Positions 17,784 through 25,481 are shown, numbered from the stretch's first letter. The stretch is DNA of 64,000 nucleotides from Candidatus Dormiibacterota bacterium (GCA_035532835.1 DATKQG010000053.1:39828-103827), one strand, 5' to 3'. The notes: generated by a model from the sequence alone, not told the origin. Numbers and translations are program-made.

Positions 17784-18908
17784 CTAGGGGACGCGGCGAC
17801 TCGCCCATCGCATCAACGGCCGCTCGAAGAGATAGGTGATGAGTGCGGCGAGCGCGATGCTGACCGCGAACGCTACGAGCGTGTACTGCCAACCCCAGCC
17901 GATGTTTCCGCGCGGGTCGCCGATGTATGGCGGCACGTGAAGGCGCAGCAGCTCGCGTGCGACGATCTGGTGATAGAGATAGAGATTGTACGAGACGAAT
18001 GCCAGAAAGCGCAGGGGCGCGTTTGCGAAGATGCGTGCAAACGCCGGCGGACTCCAGAGCAATCCTAACGCGATCATGCCGAAGACGATCCCGAAGAGCG
18101 GCCGCCAATCGATCTGCCACACGAACGGCCACTGGTCGGCCGCACGATTGCCGTAGAGGTTCGCGAGCAGCGCCGCCAGAAGCGCGAAGCCGGCCAACGA
18201 TACGACGGGCCAAAGCGCCGAACGCCGGCCGCTCCGCTGCGCTTTCGGATAGCGCACGAAGGCCCACGCCCCGAGCATCCCGCAGGCAAAGATATCGAGA
18301 TAACCGGGGAGATTTTCTTCAAGCAACTCGAAGGACGTGTGCAAGCAGCAGCGTGCCGCCAGCGTGCGCCACGCAAGCGAGAGCGCGATCATCGCGCCGG
18401 CCGTCAGAAAGGGTCGTCGAGAGAAGCACCACCACACGATTGGGAAAATGCAGTAAAACTCGACTTCGACCGCAAGCGTCCACAACACGCCGTTGATCGA
18501 CCCGTACGTCTGCTGCCACCAGGTATGGACGAACAGCAGATGCGCGATCACGTCGCGCCAGACGTGTCCGTCCCCTTGGGTCTGCGCGTAGCCGATGGCG
18601 TAGGCTATGGCGATCGACAGAGCATACGACGGAACGATTTTCGCGAATCGCCGATATGCAAAATGTCCCCAAGTTGGGCGCGGCGTACCGAGCAAGCGCG
18701 ACCGCACGAACGGATATGCGATCACGAAGCCGCTCAAAAAAAAGAAGAGATGAACGCCGATAAAGCCCGTTTCGGGAACGAACTCGAGCCACGGAAAGGG
18801 CGCGGGCAGCCACGATATCTCCCAAACGTGGTACCACAGCACCAGCAGAACCGCGATCCCGCGCAGCCCATCCAGCACATCGAGACGCCGCTCCGCTTGC
18901 CCGGTCAC
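17784..18908 (-). CDS. Acyltransferase 3 family membrane O-acyltransferase (OafA-like)
   Basis: A 374-residue polytopic protein of the Acyl_transf_3 family (PF01757). LDGLRGIAVLLVLWYHV contains the conserved Arg and catalytic-type His of helix 1. FFFLSGFVIAYPFVRSR, the RRFAKIVPSY arginines and WTLAVEVEFYCIFPI complete the family pattern, with about ten helices. Members O-acylate envelope polysaccharides or lipids. It reads on the same strand as the pilin-like genes, 28 bases upstream of them, so a shared transcript is possible. It is divergent from the membrane protein at 19031 across a 122-base promoter region. Confidence 0.87.
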   Translation of the reverse strand: MTGQAERRLDVLDGLRGIAVLLVLWYHVWEISWLPAPFPWLEFVPETGFIGVHLFFFLSGFVIAYPFVRSRLLGTPRPTWGHFAYRRFAKIVPSYALSIAIAYAIGYAQTQGDGHVWRDVIAHLLFVHTWWQQTYGSINGVLWTLAVEVEFYCIFPIVWWCFSRRPFLTAGAMIALSLAWRTLAARCCLHTSFELLEENLPGYLDIFACGMLGAWAFVRYPKAQRSGRRSALWPVVSLAGFALLAALLANLYGNRAADQWPFVWQIDWRPLFGIVFGMIALGLLWSPPAFARIFANAPLRFLAFVSYNLYLYHQIVARELLRLHVPPYIGDPRGNIGWGWQYTLVAFAVSIALAALITYLFERPLMRWASRRVP

Positions 18909-18963
18909 CGCCGCTTCATGCGCAGCCCCCGGCCCGATACCCTGCCGAGATTGTATTACGTGC

Positions 18964-19004
18964 TTGACACAAACCGCACGTTTGTATTAGCCTATCGGTA
19001 CAAA
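18964..19004 (+). promoter_or_regulatory. Promoter with palindromic YtrA-like operator
   Basis: A TTGACA box at 18964-18969 is followed 15 bases later by TATTAG (18985-18990). Overlapping the -10 is a perfect inverted repeat TTTGTA (18981-18986), 12-base spacer, TACAAA (18999-19004). A second small palindrome CAAAC-N5-GTTTG lies at 18970-18984. The arrangement resembles the AGTGTA-N13-TACACT operator described for Bacillus YtrA, and a YtrA-like GntR regulator is the second gene of this unit. Autoregulation is therefore the simplest reading. Spacing of the -35/-10 is short, so the exact promoter boxes are less certain than the palindrome. Confidence 0.6.
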
Positions 19005-19030
19005 AGAGGGGCGACTGAAAGGATAGGATC

Positions 19031-19795
19031 GTGACGGCATTTGAGCGGGATTTTATGTCCGTATTTCTGTTGATCTTCGGTGCGGGATTGCTATTCCTGA
19101 AGCCCGTCTTGGGCTCGCGCGCCAGCTGGATGGGGATCAGGGTTGCGGCGATCGATGCCGATCGGCTTCGGCGTGCGATAGACGCGCGTAAGATTGCTGA
19201 AGGGCCGGGCGTTCCGAACGGGAGATACGCGGGAATCTGGTTTCTGCTTCTCGCTCCGGCAACGTATTTCACGGCGCTTCCCCCGGCCGTTGCGTATGCG
19301 CTCGCGGTACTTGGTTTAGCAACGAGCATGGCTATCGAATTCGTAGGTTTGCGCCGTGCCTATCGAAAGCGCGTCGCAAGTCTGCGCGTCCGTTCGCCGT
19401 GGTCACTTCCTCCATTGTTGATGGCAGCCATGTATGTGGCGGCTGCCTCCCCCCTGGCATATGTCATTCGAGCGCAGGATGCGCTCGCCGCCGTGCTGGT
19501 TTCGGCTAGTGCCGCGGTCATGCTCGCGCTTGCATCCCGCGTTGCATCTCTGCCTCCGCTTTTGATCGGCGACGATGTCGCAGTCGAGGAGGCGCTGGAC
19601 GAGCATATTCGCACCGCACGCGCGGCGGGGTTGATCTTGCTTGCCGGAGCCACCCTCTACGTATTTGCAAGCTTTACGGGGATTGGTGCCGAGCCGCTTC
19701 ATCTGAGCATCTTTGCGATCGAATTGATTGCCTGGGCCGGTTCTTCCGTCTGGCTGTTTAGAACGATGCGGCGGCCAATGAAGTTGCGAGCATAG
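19031..19795 (+). CDS. Polytopic membrane protein co-encoded with a GntR regulator
   Basis: A 254-residue protein with about six hydrophobic helices. The N-terminus SVFLLIFGAGLLFLKP and an early WMGIRV motif are reminiscent of SdpI/DUF1648-like membrane proteins, but the match is weak and I do not assign a family. A polar loop (about 45-70) and a charged EEALDEHIRTARAAG loop near 190 are predicted cytoplasmic. GTG at 19031 has AGGAT just upstream; ATG at 19055 is an alternative. It is followed after six bases by the GntR gene, a pairing typical of YtrA regulators with membrane or ABC systems they control. Confidence 0.65.
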   Translation: MTAFERDFMSVFLLIFGAGLLFLKPVLGSRASWMGIRVAAIDADRLRRAIDARKIAEGPGVPNGRYAGIWFLLLAPATYFTALPPAVAYALAVLGLATSMAIEFVGLRRAYRKRVASLRVRSPWSLPPLLMAAMYVAAASPLAYVIRAQDALAAVLVSASAAVMLALASRVASLPPLLIGDDVAVEEALDEHIRTARAAGLILLAGATLYVFASFTGIGAEPLHLSIFAIELIAWAGSSVWLFRTMRRPMKLRA

Positions 19796-19801
19796 ACGGG
19801 G

Positions 19802-20176
19802 ATGCAGTTAGCGATCGCGCTCGACCTCCAACGTGATACGCCCCCGTTCGCGCAGATCGTCGAGCAAATCCAATCGTACATTGAGGGTGGAGCGTTGGCG
19901 CCGAATGCGCCGTTACCGACGGTACGCCAATTGGCGCGCGATCTGGGGATCGCCCCGAACACGGTTGCGCGAGCGTATTTGGAACTGCAGGACGCCGGCT
20001 GGCTCGTCGGCGACGGGCGACGGGGAACGCGCGTAGCATCGCGCGTTCCCCTACAGGCCCGGCGTTCGCGCGCGCATGCGTTGGGCGAAGCCGTCAGTCG
20101 TTTTGTCGATGGAATGCGCCGCCGCGGCTATACGCTGCCGGAGATCGCCGCAGCCGTCGGAGATATCCGCGAGTGA
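19802..20176 (+). CDS. GntR-family regulator, YtrA subfamily
   Basis: A 124-residue protein. Residues 10-78 form the GntR winged helix-turn-helix: PPFAQIVEQIQSYIEGGAL, LPTVRQLARDLGIAPNTVAR as recognition region, and the wing WLVGDGRRGTRVA. The very short C-terminal part (about 45 residues, helical, EAVSRFVDGMRRRGYTLPEI) is the size expected for the YtrA subfamily, which has no large effector domain. Such proteins usually repress their own operon through a palindrome overlapping the promoter, which is present at 18981-19004. Confidence 0.88.
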   Translation: MQLAIALDLQRDTPPFAQIVEQIQSYIEGGALAPNAPLPTVRQLARDLGIAPNTVARAYLELQDAGWLVGDGRRGTRVASRVPLQARRSRAHALGEAVSRFVDGMRRRGYTLPEIAAAVGDIRE

Positions 20177-20250
20177 ACGGCTATAGCAAGCACGTCGTCC
20201 CACTTGGCCGACGGTCGGGCCGGCAGCCCCGCGCGGATCGCCGATCGCCC

Positions 20251-20280
20251 TTGACAACGCTGGCCCTCCTGTGGTTGCAT
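20251..20280 (+). promoter_or_regulatory. Candidate promoter of the Phe/Tyr operon
   Basis: A perfect TTGACA at 20251-20256 is followed after 18 bases by TTGCAT (20275-20280), or TGCATA shifted by one. The -10 is poor. If used, transcription would begin at about 20287-20290, essentially at the ATG of the leader peptide, which would make the leader mRNA leaderless. Between the GntR stop (20176) and this point I see no gene. Confidence 0.45.
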
Positions 20281-20289
20281 AGCCGAAAC

Positions 20290-20367
20290 ATGCAGCACGC
20301 ACCCGTTTACGCCTACGCATATTATTTTAGCCGTCCCGTCGGGCCGGTTGGATTGGCGTTTGCATAG
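20290..20367 (+). CDS. Tyr/Phe-rich leader peptide (attenuator)
   Basis: A 25-codon frame, ATG to TAG, encoding MQHAPVYAYAYYFSRPVG followed by PVGLAFA. The YAYAYYF core places four Tyr and one Phe within seven codons; a second Phe is near the end. It lies 90 bases upstream of the start of a fused Phe/Tyr pathway enzyme and 29 bases before a strong hairpin. This is the classic layout of an amino-acid leader peptide where ribosome stalling at scarce tRNA-Tyr/tRNA-Phe controls termination. No Shine-Dalgarno is visible, which fits a leaderless transcript from the promoter at 20251. Too short for ordinary gene finders. Confidence 0.75.
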   Translation: MQHAPVYAYAYYFSRPVGPVGLAFA

Positions 20368-20395
20368 CGAGTAGCGAGTGAGTCAGATAGCGATG

Positions 20396-20423
20396 CGAGC
20401 CCCTGCCGACCGGCGGGGGCTCG
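20396..20423 (+). terminator. Attenuator-type hairpin after the leader peptide
   Basis: CGAGCCCCTGCCG (20396-20408) pairs with CGGCGGGGGCTCG (20411-20423): a 13-base stem, one G-U pair, with the innermost pairs necessarily open to form a loop. It is followed by GTTGCATTT, so the T-tract is weak. AGCGAG copies at 20366-20371 and 20373-20378, just past the leader stop, can pair with CTCGTT at the 3' arm and are a possible anti-terminator. A smaller hairpin-forming segment (CCGTCC...GGCCGG, 20331-20347) follows the Tyr/Phe codons directly. Confidence 0.6.
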
Positions 20424-20457
20424 TTGCATTTCCGGGGCAACGGCGAGGAGAACACGA

Positions 20458-22230
20458 GTGATCAAAGCGGTATTTCAAGGGGTCGATGGGGCATACTCGC
20501 AACTGGCGCTGGCGCACGCGCTGCGCGAACGAGGTATCGAGGCGCAGATCGAAGGCGTGGCCAGCTATCGCCATCTAGCGACCGCCGTTGCAAGCGGGCG
20601 TGCAGACGCCGGCATCTTGCCGCTGGAAAATGCGATCGTCGGTACGGTGCGCGAGGGCTACGATTTACTCGCGGAGTACGCGCTTGCGCCGTTGGCCGAA
20701 GTCCTGTGGCGCACGGACCACCGTCTGCTCGGCGTGCCGGGCGCGACCCTAAGAGACGTGCGCGAAGTGCTGGCGCACCCGTTGGTTATCGCGGAATGCG
20801 GGACGTTTCTCGCGACGTTGCCGCACGCGCGTGCTATTCCGTGCGAAGATACGGGCGTCGCGGCTCGAGAGGTTGCGCGGGGCGGCAATCCGGCCATCAC
20901 CTCGCTCGGCCCGTCAGCGGCGGCGGCGTTCTATCATCTCGATGAGTTGGCCGAACACTGCGCCGACGACCCCGGAACGTACTCGCGATTTGTCGTCTTC
21001 GGCACCGATGCGGCGGGTGCGTGGAATGATGGCCTCGCGCGGCCACGGAAGACGTCGCTGATTCTCTCGGTCGCGAATCGCGCCGGAACGCTGGCAAACA
21101 CGTTGACGCAGCTCGCGCAGCGCGGCGTCAACGTGAGTAAGCTCGAATCGAAGCCACGCCTGGGTCACAGCGACGAGCACACGTTCTACATCGACGTCGA
21201 AGGCGATCTCCACGACGAGGTGCTACGAGAAGCCGTAGCGCGCATGCAACGCGAGGCGAAGACGCTCGTGGCCCTGGGGAGTTACGACGCGCACGTGGGC
21301 GCGCCGGCTGGAGCGAATGCGGCGCCGGCACCGATATCGTCGCCTCGCGTCGAAACTCAGCCGCGATTGGAACCGCAACCGCAGCCGCCGAGCGCTGCGA
21401 ATTCCGCGTTCCCGCTGGTGGCACGGGCATCGCGGCCCGGCGGCTCGATCGTGCGCGTAGGCGCGGTGTCGATCGGGGATGGGAGTTTCACCATCGTCGG
21501 TGGGCCGTGTTCAGTGGAATCGCGCGAGCAGATTCTCCTTACCGCGCGCGGCGTCGTGGAGCGCGGCGCCGTGATGCTGCGCGGCGGCGCGTTCAAACCC
21601 CGTACGAGCCCGTACGCGTTCCAAGGCCTGGGCTGGGACGGCGTCGATCTGCTGGCCGAAGCCGGGCGCGCGACCGGAATGCCGACGGTTAGTGAAGTGA
21701 TGACGATCGACCAGGTCGAGCGCATGGCCCAACGCATCGACATGCTGCAAATCGGCGCCCGCAACATGCAAAACTTCGATCTGCTCAAAGCGGTTGGCCG
21801 CGCGGGCCGGCCCGTGTTACTCAAACGCGGCCTCTCCGCAACGATCGACGAACTGCTGGCCGCGGCCGAATACATTCTCTCCGAAGGAAATCCGAACGTC
21901 GTGCTTTGCGAACGCGGCATTCGCACGTTCGAACCGTCGACCCGCAATACGCTCGATCTCTCGGCGGTGCCCGTCCTGCGCGAACGGACGCACTTGCCGA
22001 TCTTCGTCGATCCCAGCCACGGCGTGGGCGTGCGGCGCTGGGTTCGCCCGCTCTCGCGCGCCGCGAAGGCCGTCGGAGCCGACGGATTGCTGATCGAAGT
22101 GCACTCCAATCCGCCCGAAGCCAAGAGCGATAAAGAGCAAGCCTTGACGTTCGATGACTTCGCGCAGATCGTGCACGATCTCGAACGCATACCGCTCGAA
22201 CACCCGGCGTTGGCGGTAACGCCGCGATGA
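20458..22230 (+). CDS. pheA-aroF: Fused prephenate dehydratase-ACT-DAHP synthase
   Basis: A 590-residue fusion. Residues 1-185 are prephenate dehydratase-like (VFQGVDGAYSQLA; ILPLENAIVGTV), but the catalytic T-R-F motif reads TYSRF (Ser176). Residues 200-275 form an ACT domain with GTLANTL (210-216) and ESKP (230-233), the Phe-binding signatures. A Pro/Ala-rich linker (281-335) leads to a type I-beta DAHP synthase with GGPCSVES, KPRTSPYAFQG, KRG (456-458) and metal ligands Cys351, His521, Glu547, Asp558. DAHP synthase commits carbon to the shikimate pathway, so the ACT domain probably gives feedback control by Phe. GTG start with GAGGAG seven bases upstream; first structural gene of the attenuated operon. 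Confidence 0.9.
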   Translation: MIKAVFQGVDGAYSQLALAHALRERGIEAQIEGVASYRHLATAVASGRADAGILPLENAIVGTVREGYDLLAEYALAPLAEVLWRTDHRLLGVPGATLRDVREVLAHPLVIAECGTFLATLPHARAIPCEDTGVAAREVARGGNPAITSLGPSAAAAFYHLDELAEHCADDPGTYSRFVVFGTDAAGAWNDGLARPRKTSLILSVANRAGTLANTLTQLAQRGVNVSKLESKPRLGHSDEHTFYIDVEGDLHDEVLREAVARMQREAKTLVALGSYDAHVGAPAGANAAPAPISSPRVETQPRLEPQPQPPSAANSAFPLVARASRPGGSIVRVGAVSIGDGSFTIVGGPCSVESREQILLTARGVVERGAVMLRGGAFKPRTSPYAFQGLGWDGVDLLAEAGRATGMPTVSEVMTIDQVERMAQRIDMLQIGARNMQNFDLLKAVGRAGRPVLLKRGLSATIDELLAAAEYILSEGNPNVVLCERGIRTFEPSTRNTLDLSAVPVLRERTHLPIFVDPSHGVGVRRWVRPLSRAAKAVGADGLLIEVHSNPPEAKSDKEQALTFDDFAQIVHDLERIPLEHPALAVTPR

Positions 22231-22598
22231 AGATGCGCGGCATTCGCGGTGCGATTACGGTCGAGTGCGACGACGCGCAGGCGATCGTCGCCGCGACCAA
22301 ACGGCTGTTGTGCGCGATGGTGGAGCGCAATCGCGTGGGGATCGACGACATCGCATCGGTGCTGTTCAGCCTCACGCCCGATCTGCATGCGGCCTTTCCG
22401 GCGCTCGGGGCGCGCGAAATGGGGTGGGTGCACGTGCCGATGCTGCACTTTACGGAGATCGACGTGCCGGGTTCGCTCGGGCAATGCGTGCGCGTGCTCA
22501 TGCACGTGAACACGGCGATCGGGCAAGAAGCCTTGGACCACGTCTATCTCGACGGCGCCGTCGCGCTCCGTCCGGATTTAGCGAAAGACGCGCGATGA
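22227..22598 (+). CDS. aroH: Chorismate mutase, AroH class
   Basis: A 123-residue monofunctional chorismate mutase of the Bacillus AroH fold: MRGIRGAITVE at the start supplies the conserved Arg, AMVERNRVGIDDIASVLFS the central helix, and HVPMLHFTEIDVPGS the active-site strand. It converts chorismate to prephenate, the branch point to Phe and Tyr. Its ATG overlaps the fused enzyme stop (ATGA), and its stop overlaps tyrA in the same way, so the products should be made in step. Length matches the family (about 120-127). Confidence 0.92.
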   Translation: MKMRGIRGAITVECDDAQAIVAATKRLLCAMVERNRVGIDDIASVLFSLTPDLHAAFPALGAREMGWVHVPMLHFTEIDVPGSLGQCVRVLMHVNTAIGQEALDHVYLDGAVALRPDLAKDAR

Positions 22599-23395
22599 TC
22601 GAGCCGGGGACGCTCGGCATCATCGGCGTCGGGTCGATCGGCGGTTCGATTGCATTAGCCGCGCAACGGCGCGGCTGGTCGACGATCGGGTACGATCGCG
22701 ACCCGCTCGCGAGCGATTGCGCCGGGCCCCAAGACGTGTACGACCGAGCGGATGTTCTGGTGATCGCTACTCACCTCGAATCCAGCCTGCAGTTGTTGCG
22801 GGAACTCGCCGTAACGCCACCCGCGCGCGCCCGCTTGATCCTCGACGTTGCCTCGGTAAAAGTCCCCATCCTCGATGCGGCAGCGGGGCTGTCGCATTTT
22901 GTCGCCTCCCATCCGATGGCCGGAACGGAGCGTAGCGGACGTGCCGCCGCGAGCGCCGAGCTCTTCGACGGACGCATGTGGGCATACGTCCCGGGCCGCG
23001 ACGGTGCGTTGAACGAACGCGCTCGCACCTTTATCGAGCAGTTGGGCGCGCGCCCGTTTGCCGTCGATCCGTACGTGCACGACCGAGTGGTCGCCCTCAC
23101 CTCGCACGTGCCGCAAGTGGTGGCGAGCGCGGTTGCCGCGCACGTACGCGAACTTGCGCAGAGCGCGGGCGAGGGAGTCGTCGACGCGCTCTGCGGCCCA
23201 GCGGCACGCGAATTGCTGCGGCTAAGCCGCTCCGGCGCGGACATGTGGCGCGATATTCTACATGCCAACGCCGCAGAGGTCGCGCCACAGCTGCGAGCCA
23301 TCGCCGAGGAACTGCTCGCGATCGTTCGCGCGCTTGAAGACGGCGATGACGGCGCGATCGAACGCGTCTTTTCGCGCGGTAATCCCAGGCGATGA
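22595..23395 (+). CDS. tyrA: Prephenate/arogenate dehydrogenase
   Basis: A 266-residue TyrA. GIIGVGSIGGSIALA (about residues 8-22) is the Rossmann NAD(P) motif; DVASVK and SHPMAGTERSG are the conserved substrate-binding stretches including the active-site His; ALTSHVPQVVASA lies in the helical dimer domain. It lacks any C-terminal ACT domain, so Tyr feedback is probably not direct, which fits control by the Tyr-rich leader peptide. ATGA overlaps on both sides join it to aroH and pheA. The ATG at 22595 begins a typical N-terminus. Confidence 0.92.
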   Translation: MIEPGTLGIIGVGSIGGSIALAAQRRGWSTIGYDRDPLASDCAGPQDVYDRADVLVIATHLESSLQLLRELAVTPPARARLILDVASVKVPILDAAAGLSHFVASHPMAGTERSGRAAASAELFDGRMWAYVPGRDGALNERARTFIEQLGARPFAVDPYVHDRVVALTSHVPQVVASAVAAHVRELAQSAGEGVVDALCGPAARELLRLSRSGADMWRDILHANAAEVAPQLRAIAEELLAIVRALEDGDDGAIERVFSRGNPRR

Positions 23396-24189
23396 AACTC
23401 ACGGCCGGATTTCAAGGCGAAGCCGGGGCGTTTAGCGAGGAGGCGGCGCGGCAGCTGCTTGGGGATGTCGAGACGCGCGGTTACGAGAGTTTCGACGAGT
23501 TGCTCGCGGCGGTCGATCGCAAGGAGGTCGAGCTGGGTCTCTTGCCTTGCGAGAACAGCATTCACGGCGCGATCGCTCGCTCGTACGATCTCTTGCTGGC
23601 CTATCCGCGCGTGCGCATCGTGGATGAGACGACGCACCAAATCGTGCAGTCGCTGATTGGAACGCACGATGCGACGCTCGAGGGAATCACATCGATTCGC
23701 TCCCATCCCGTGGCGATCGAACAGTGCCGGGGATTTCTTGCAAAGCATCCGCACGTGGAAATTCGAGCGGCCACCGATACGGCCGGTTCCGTGAGGGAAA
23801 TCGCGAGGTTGGGCGACCCGACGCAGGCGGCGATCGGCCCGGCGGCAAGCGCCGCGCGGTACGGAGGGCGGATTCTCGTGGATTCGGTTGCGGACGAAGC
23901 TGAAAATTACACGCGATTCTTCGTTATCCAGCGAGACGGGCCGGCGCGGCGCAGCCTGGGACGGACCTGCGTCGCAACCGTGCTCGTACACCGGCCGGGC
24001 AGCCTGCACCGGGCGTTAGGAGAGATCGAGAGCCGGGGCTTCAACCTTCGTTCGCTCATCACGCGCCCGCGGCGCGGTAACCCGTTCGAATACGTGTTTT
24101 ACCTGGAATTCGATTGCCCGTCCTACGAGGAGGCTCGCGAACTCGCCGCGCGGCTAGCCCCGAAATCGCAGATTTTGGGTTGGTATTAA
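23392..24189 (+). CDS. pheA: Prephenate dehydratase (stand-alone)
   Basis: A 265-residue bidomain dehydratase with GFQGEAGAFSEEAARQLL at the start, LLPCENSIHGAI, and an intact NYTRF catalytic motif near residue 179. The C-terminal ACT domain reads GSLHRALGEIESRGFNL and LITRPRRGNPFEY, so the ESRP element is altered to ITRP. With a canonical TRF motif this is presumably the main phenylpyruvate-forming enzyme, in contrast to the TYSRF copy in the fusion upstream. It is the last gene of the four-gene operon, overlapping tyrA by four bases. Confidence 0.92.
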   Translation: MKLTAGFQGEAGAFSEEAARQLLGDVETRGYESFDELLAAVDRKEVELGLLPCENSIHGAIARSYDLLLAYPRVRIVDETTHQIVQSLIGTHDATLEGITSIRSHPVAIEQCRGFLAKHPHVEIRAATDTAGSVREIARLGDPTQAAIGPAASAARYGGRILVDSVADEAENYTRFFVIQRDGPARRSLGRTCVATVLVHRPGSLHRALGEIESRGFNLRSLITRPRRGNPFEYVFYLEFDCPSYEEARELAARLAPKSQILGWY

Positions 24190-24247
24190 TGACCTGGTCG
24201 TATAAGCTGGGATAAGCAACCGTTCCCGCGAGCGAGAGGTGGCAAGC

Positions 24248-24901
24248 ATGGAAACCAAGGGTGCCGAGCGGTCGAGTGGCTACGCCGCGTTCGCCTACGT
24301 GGTGGTCGTCCTGGTCGCGGGCCTGCTCCCCGGTAGTCCCCCGGCCGTGAACGCGGCTCCGGCGACGATCGCGGCCTGGGTAGCCCAACACGAGAACGAG
24401 CTCTTGCTGGCCGCGTGGCTCTCGTTCCCCGGGCTCGCGTTCTTCCTTTGGTATGTGGTCGGCCTCCGCGCGTACTTGCACGACGCGCCCGGGCAAGACG
24501 AGGGGCTGGGCACCTACATGCTCGTGGCGGGCGTGCTGGCCGGAGCCTTCGCCCTGCTCAACGCGTTCTTTCAAGCCGTCCTCGGATATCGAGCGGCCGA
24601 GTTGGGCCCAAACGAGGTCCGCGTGCTCTACGACGGCTTTGGCCTCTCGGGGACGCTGCTCTTTGCGCCGCTGGCCATCTTCACGTTTGCCGCCAGCCAC
24701 AGCGCCCGGCGCCACGGAAGCTTCTCCGGGGCATTCGGAGGCTTCGGCTACGTCACCGCCATCCTGCTCGGCCTCTGCACGCTCTCGATCTTCTTTAAAG
24801 ATGGACCGCTGCGCCCCAATGACGAGATGGTTTTGGTGGCCCTCCTGGCTTATGGGATTTGGACGGTTTGGACGGGCATAACCCTCGTCAAACGACGTTG
24901 A
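24248..24901 (+). CDS. Membrane protein of unknown function
   Basis: A 217-residue protein with about six hydrophobic helices. The ATG at 24248 (METKGAERSSGY...) has GAGAGG nine bases upstream; GTG at 24239 is an alternative. The pattern of helices and the LYDGFGLSGTLLFAPLAIF segment resemble DUF4386-type proteins only loosely. It stands alone between the Phe/Tyr operon and the str operon, with TATAAG at 24201-24206 as a possible -10. The last bases contain the -35 box of the str promoter. No function is assigned. Confidence 0.6.
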   Translation: METKGAERSSGYAAFAYVVVVLVAGLLPGSPPAVNAAPATIAAWVAQHENELLLAAWLSFPGLAFFLWYVVGLRAYLHDAPGQDEGLGTYMLVAGVLAGAFALLNAFFQAVLGYRAAELGPNEVRVLYDGFGLSGTLLFAPLAIFTFAASHSARRHGSFSGAFGGFGYVTAILLGLCTLSIFFKDGPLRPNDEMVLVALLAYGIWTVWTGITLVKRR

Positions 24902-24926
24902 CGGCCGCGACCCACCCTGATATACT
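24898..24926 (+). promoter_or_regulatory. str operon promoter
   Basis: TTGACG (24898-24903) and TATACT (24921-24926) with ideal 17-base spacing; the -35 overlaps the stop of the preceding gene. Transcription would begin near 24933, giving an ~80-base leader to rpsL. That leader holds a small hairpin, TTGCAG-N6-CTGCAA (24980-24997), immediately upstream of the GGGGAG ribosome site. Confidence 0.75.
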
Positions 24927-25012
24927 GCCCTAGTTCAGGCCCACCCGCAGGTGTGGCCGAATTTGTGTGTGTTGCTAATTTGCAGCGTCGCCTGCAACGT
25001 TGGGGAGTTTGA

Positions 25013-25453
25013 GTGCCGACCATCAATCAACTGGTTCGTAGGGGCCGCGTCAAGACCGATAAAAAGGTGAAAACGCGTGCTTTCCGCGTGATCCTCACCG
25101 GGCCGAAGCCGGGTCATCCCGATCTTCCGACCCGCACGTTCGAGGTCGCCGGAAACCCGCAGCGTCGCGGCGTCTGCACGCAAGTGAAAACCGTGACGCC
25201 GAAGAAGCCGAACTCGGCCCTGCGTAAAGTTGCGCGCGTACGCTTGACCAATGGTGAAGAAGTCACGGCGTACATCCCCGGCATCGGCCATAATTTGCAG
25301 GAGCACTCCGTGGTGCTCGTGCGCGGCGGCCGCGTCAAGGATCTTCCGGGCGTGCGTTACCACATCATCCGAGGGACGCTCGATACCGCCGGCACGGCGA
25401 ATCGCAAGCAAGGCCGCTCGAAATACGGCGCCAAGCGCTCAACCAAAAAGTAA
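25013..25453 (+). CDS. rpsL: Ribosomal protein S12, with N-terminal insertion
   Basis: A 146-residue S12, part of the 30S decoding centre. [11 protein letters not shown] and [12 protein letters not shown] carry the residues that proofread codon-anticodon pairing and where streptomycin mutations occur. Compared with the usual 124 residues, about 21 extra residues lie between the start ([12 protein letters not shown]) and [10 protein letters not shown], including [19 protein letters not shown] start with GGGGAG five bases upstream. First gene of the str operon (rpsL-rpsG-fusA-tuf). Confidence 0.95.
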   Translation: MPTINQLVRRGRVKTDKKVKTRAFRVILTGPKPGHPDLPTRTFEVAGNPQRRGVCTQVKTVTPKKPNSALRKVARVRLTNGEEVTAYIPGIGHNLQEHSVVLVRGGRVKDLPGVRYHIIRGTLDTAGTANRKQGRSKYGAKRSTKK

Positions 25454-25481
25454 GCGACACCAGTAAGGAATATTGAAGTAG

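Noticed and set aside
20173..20367. A 64-codon frame from GTG at 20173 ending with the Tyr/Phe-rich peptide
   Set aside because: It would span the promoter and has no ribosome site; the 25-codon frame from ATG 20290 explains the Tyr/Phe run better.
22771..24009. A 412-codon minus-strand frame antisense to tyrA and pheA
   Set aside because: Shadow of two well-supported overlapping genes.
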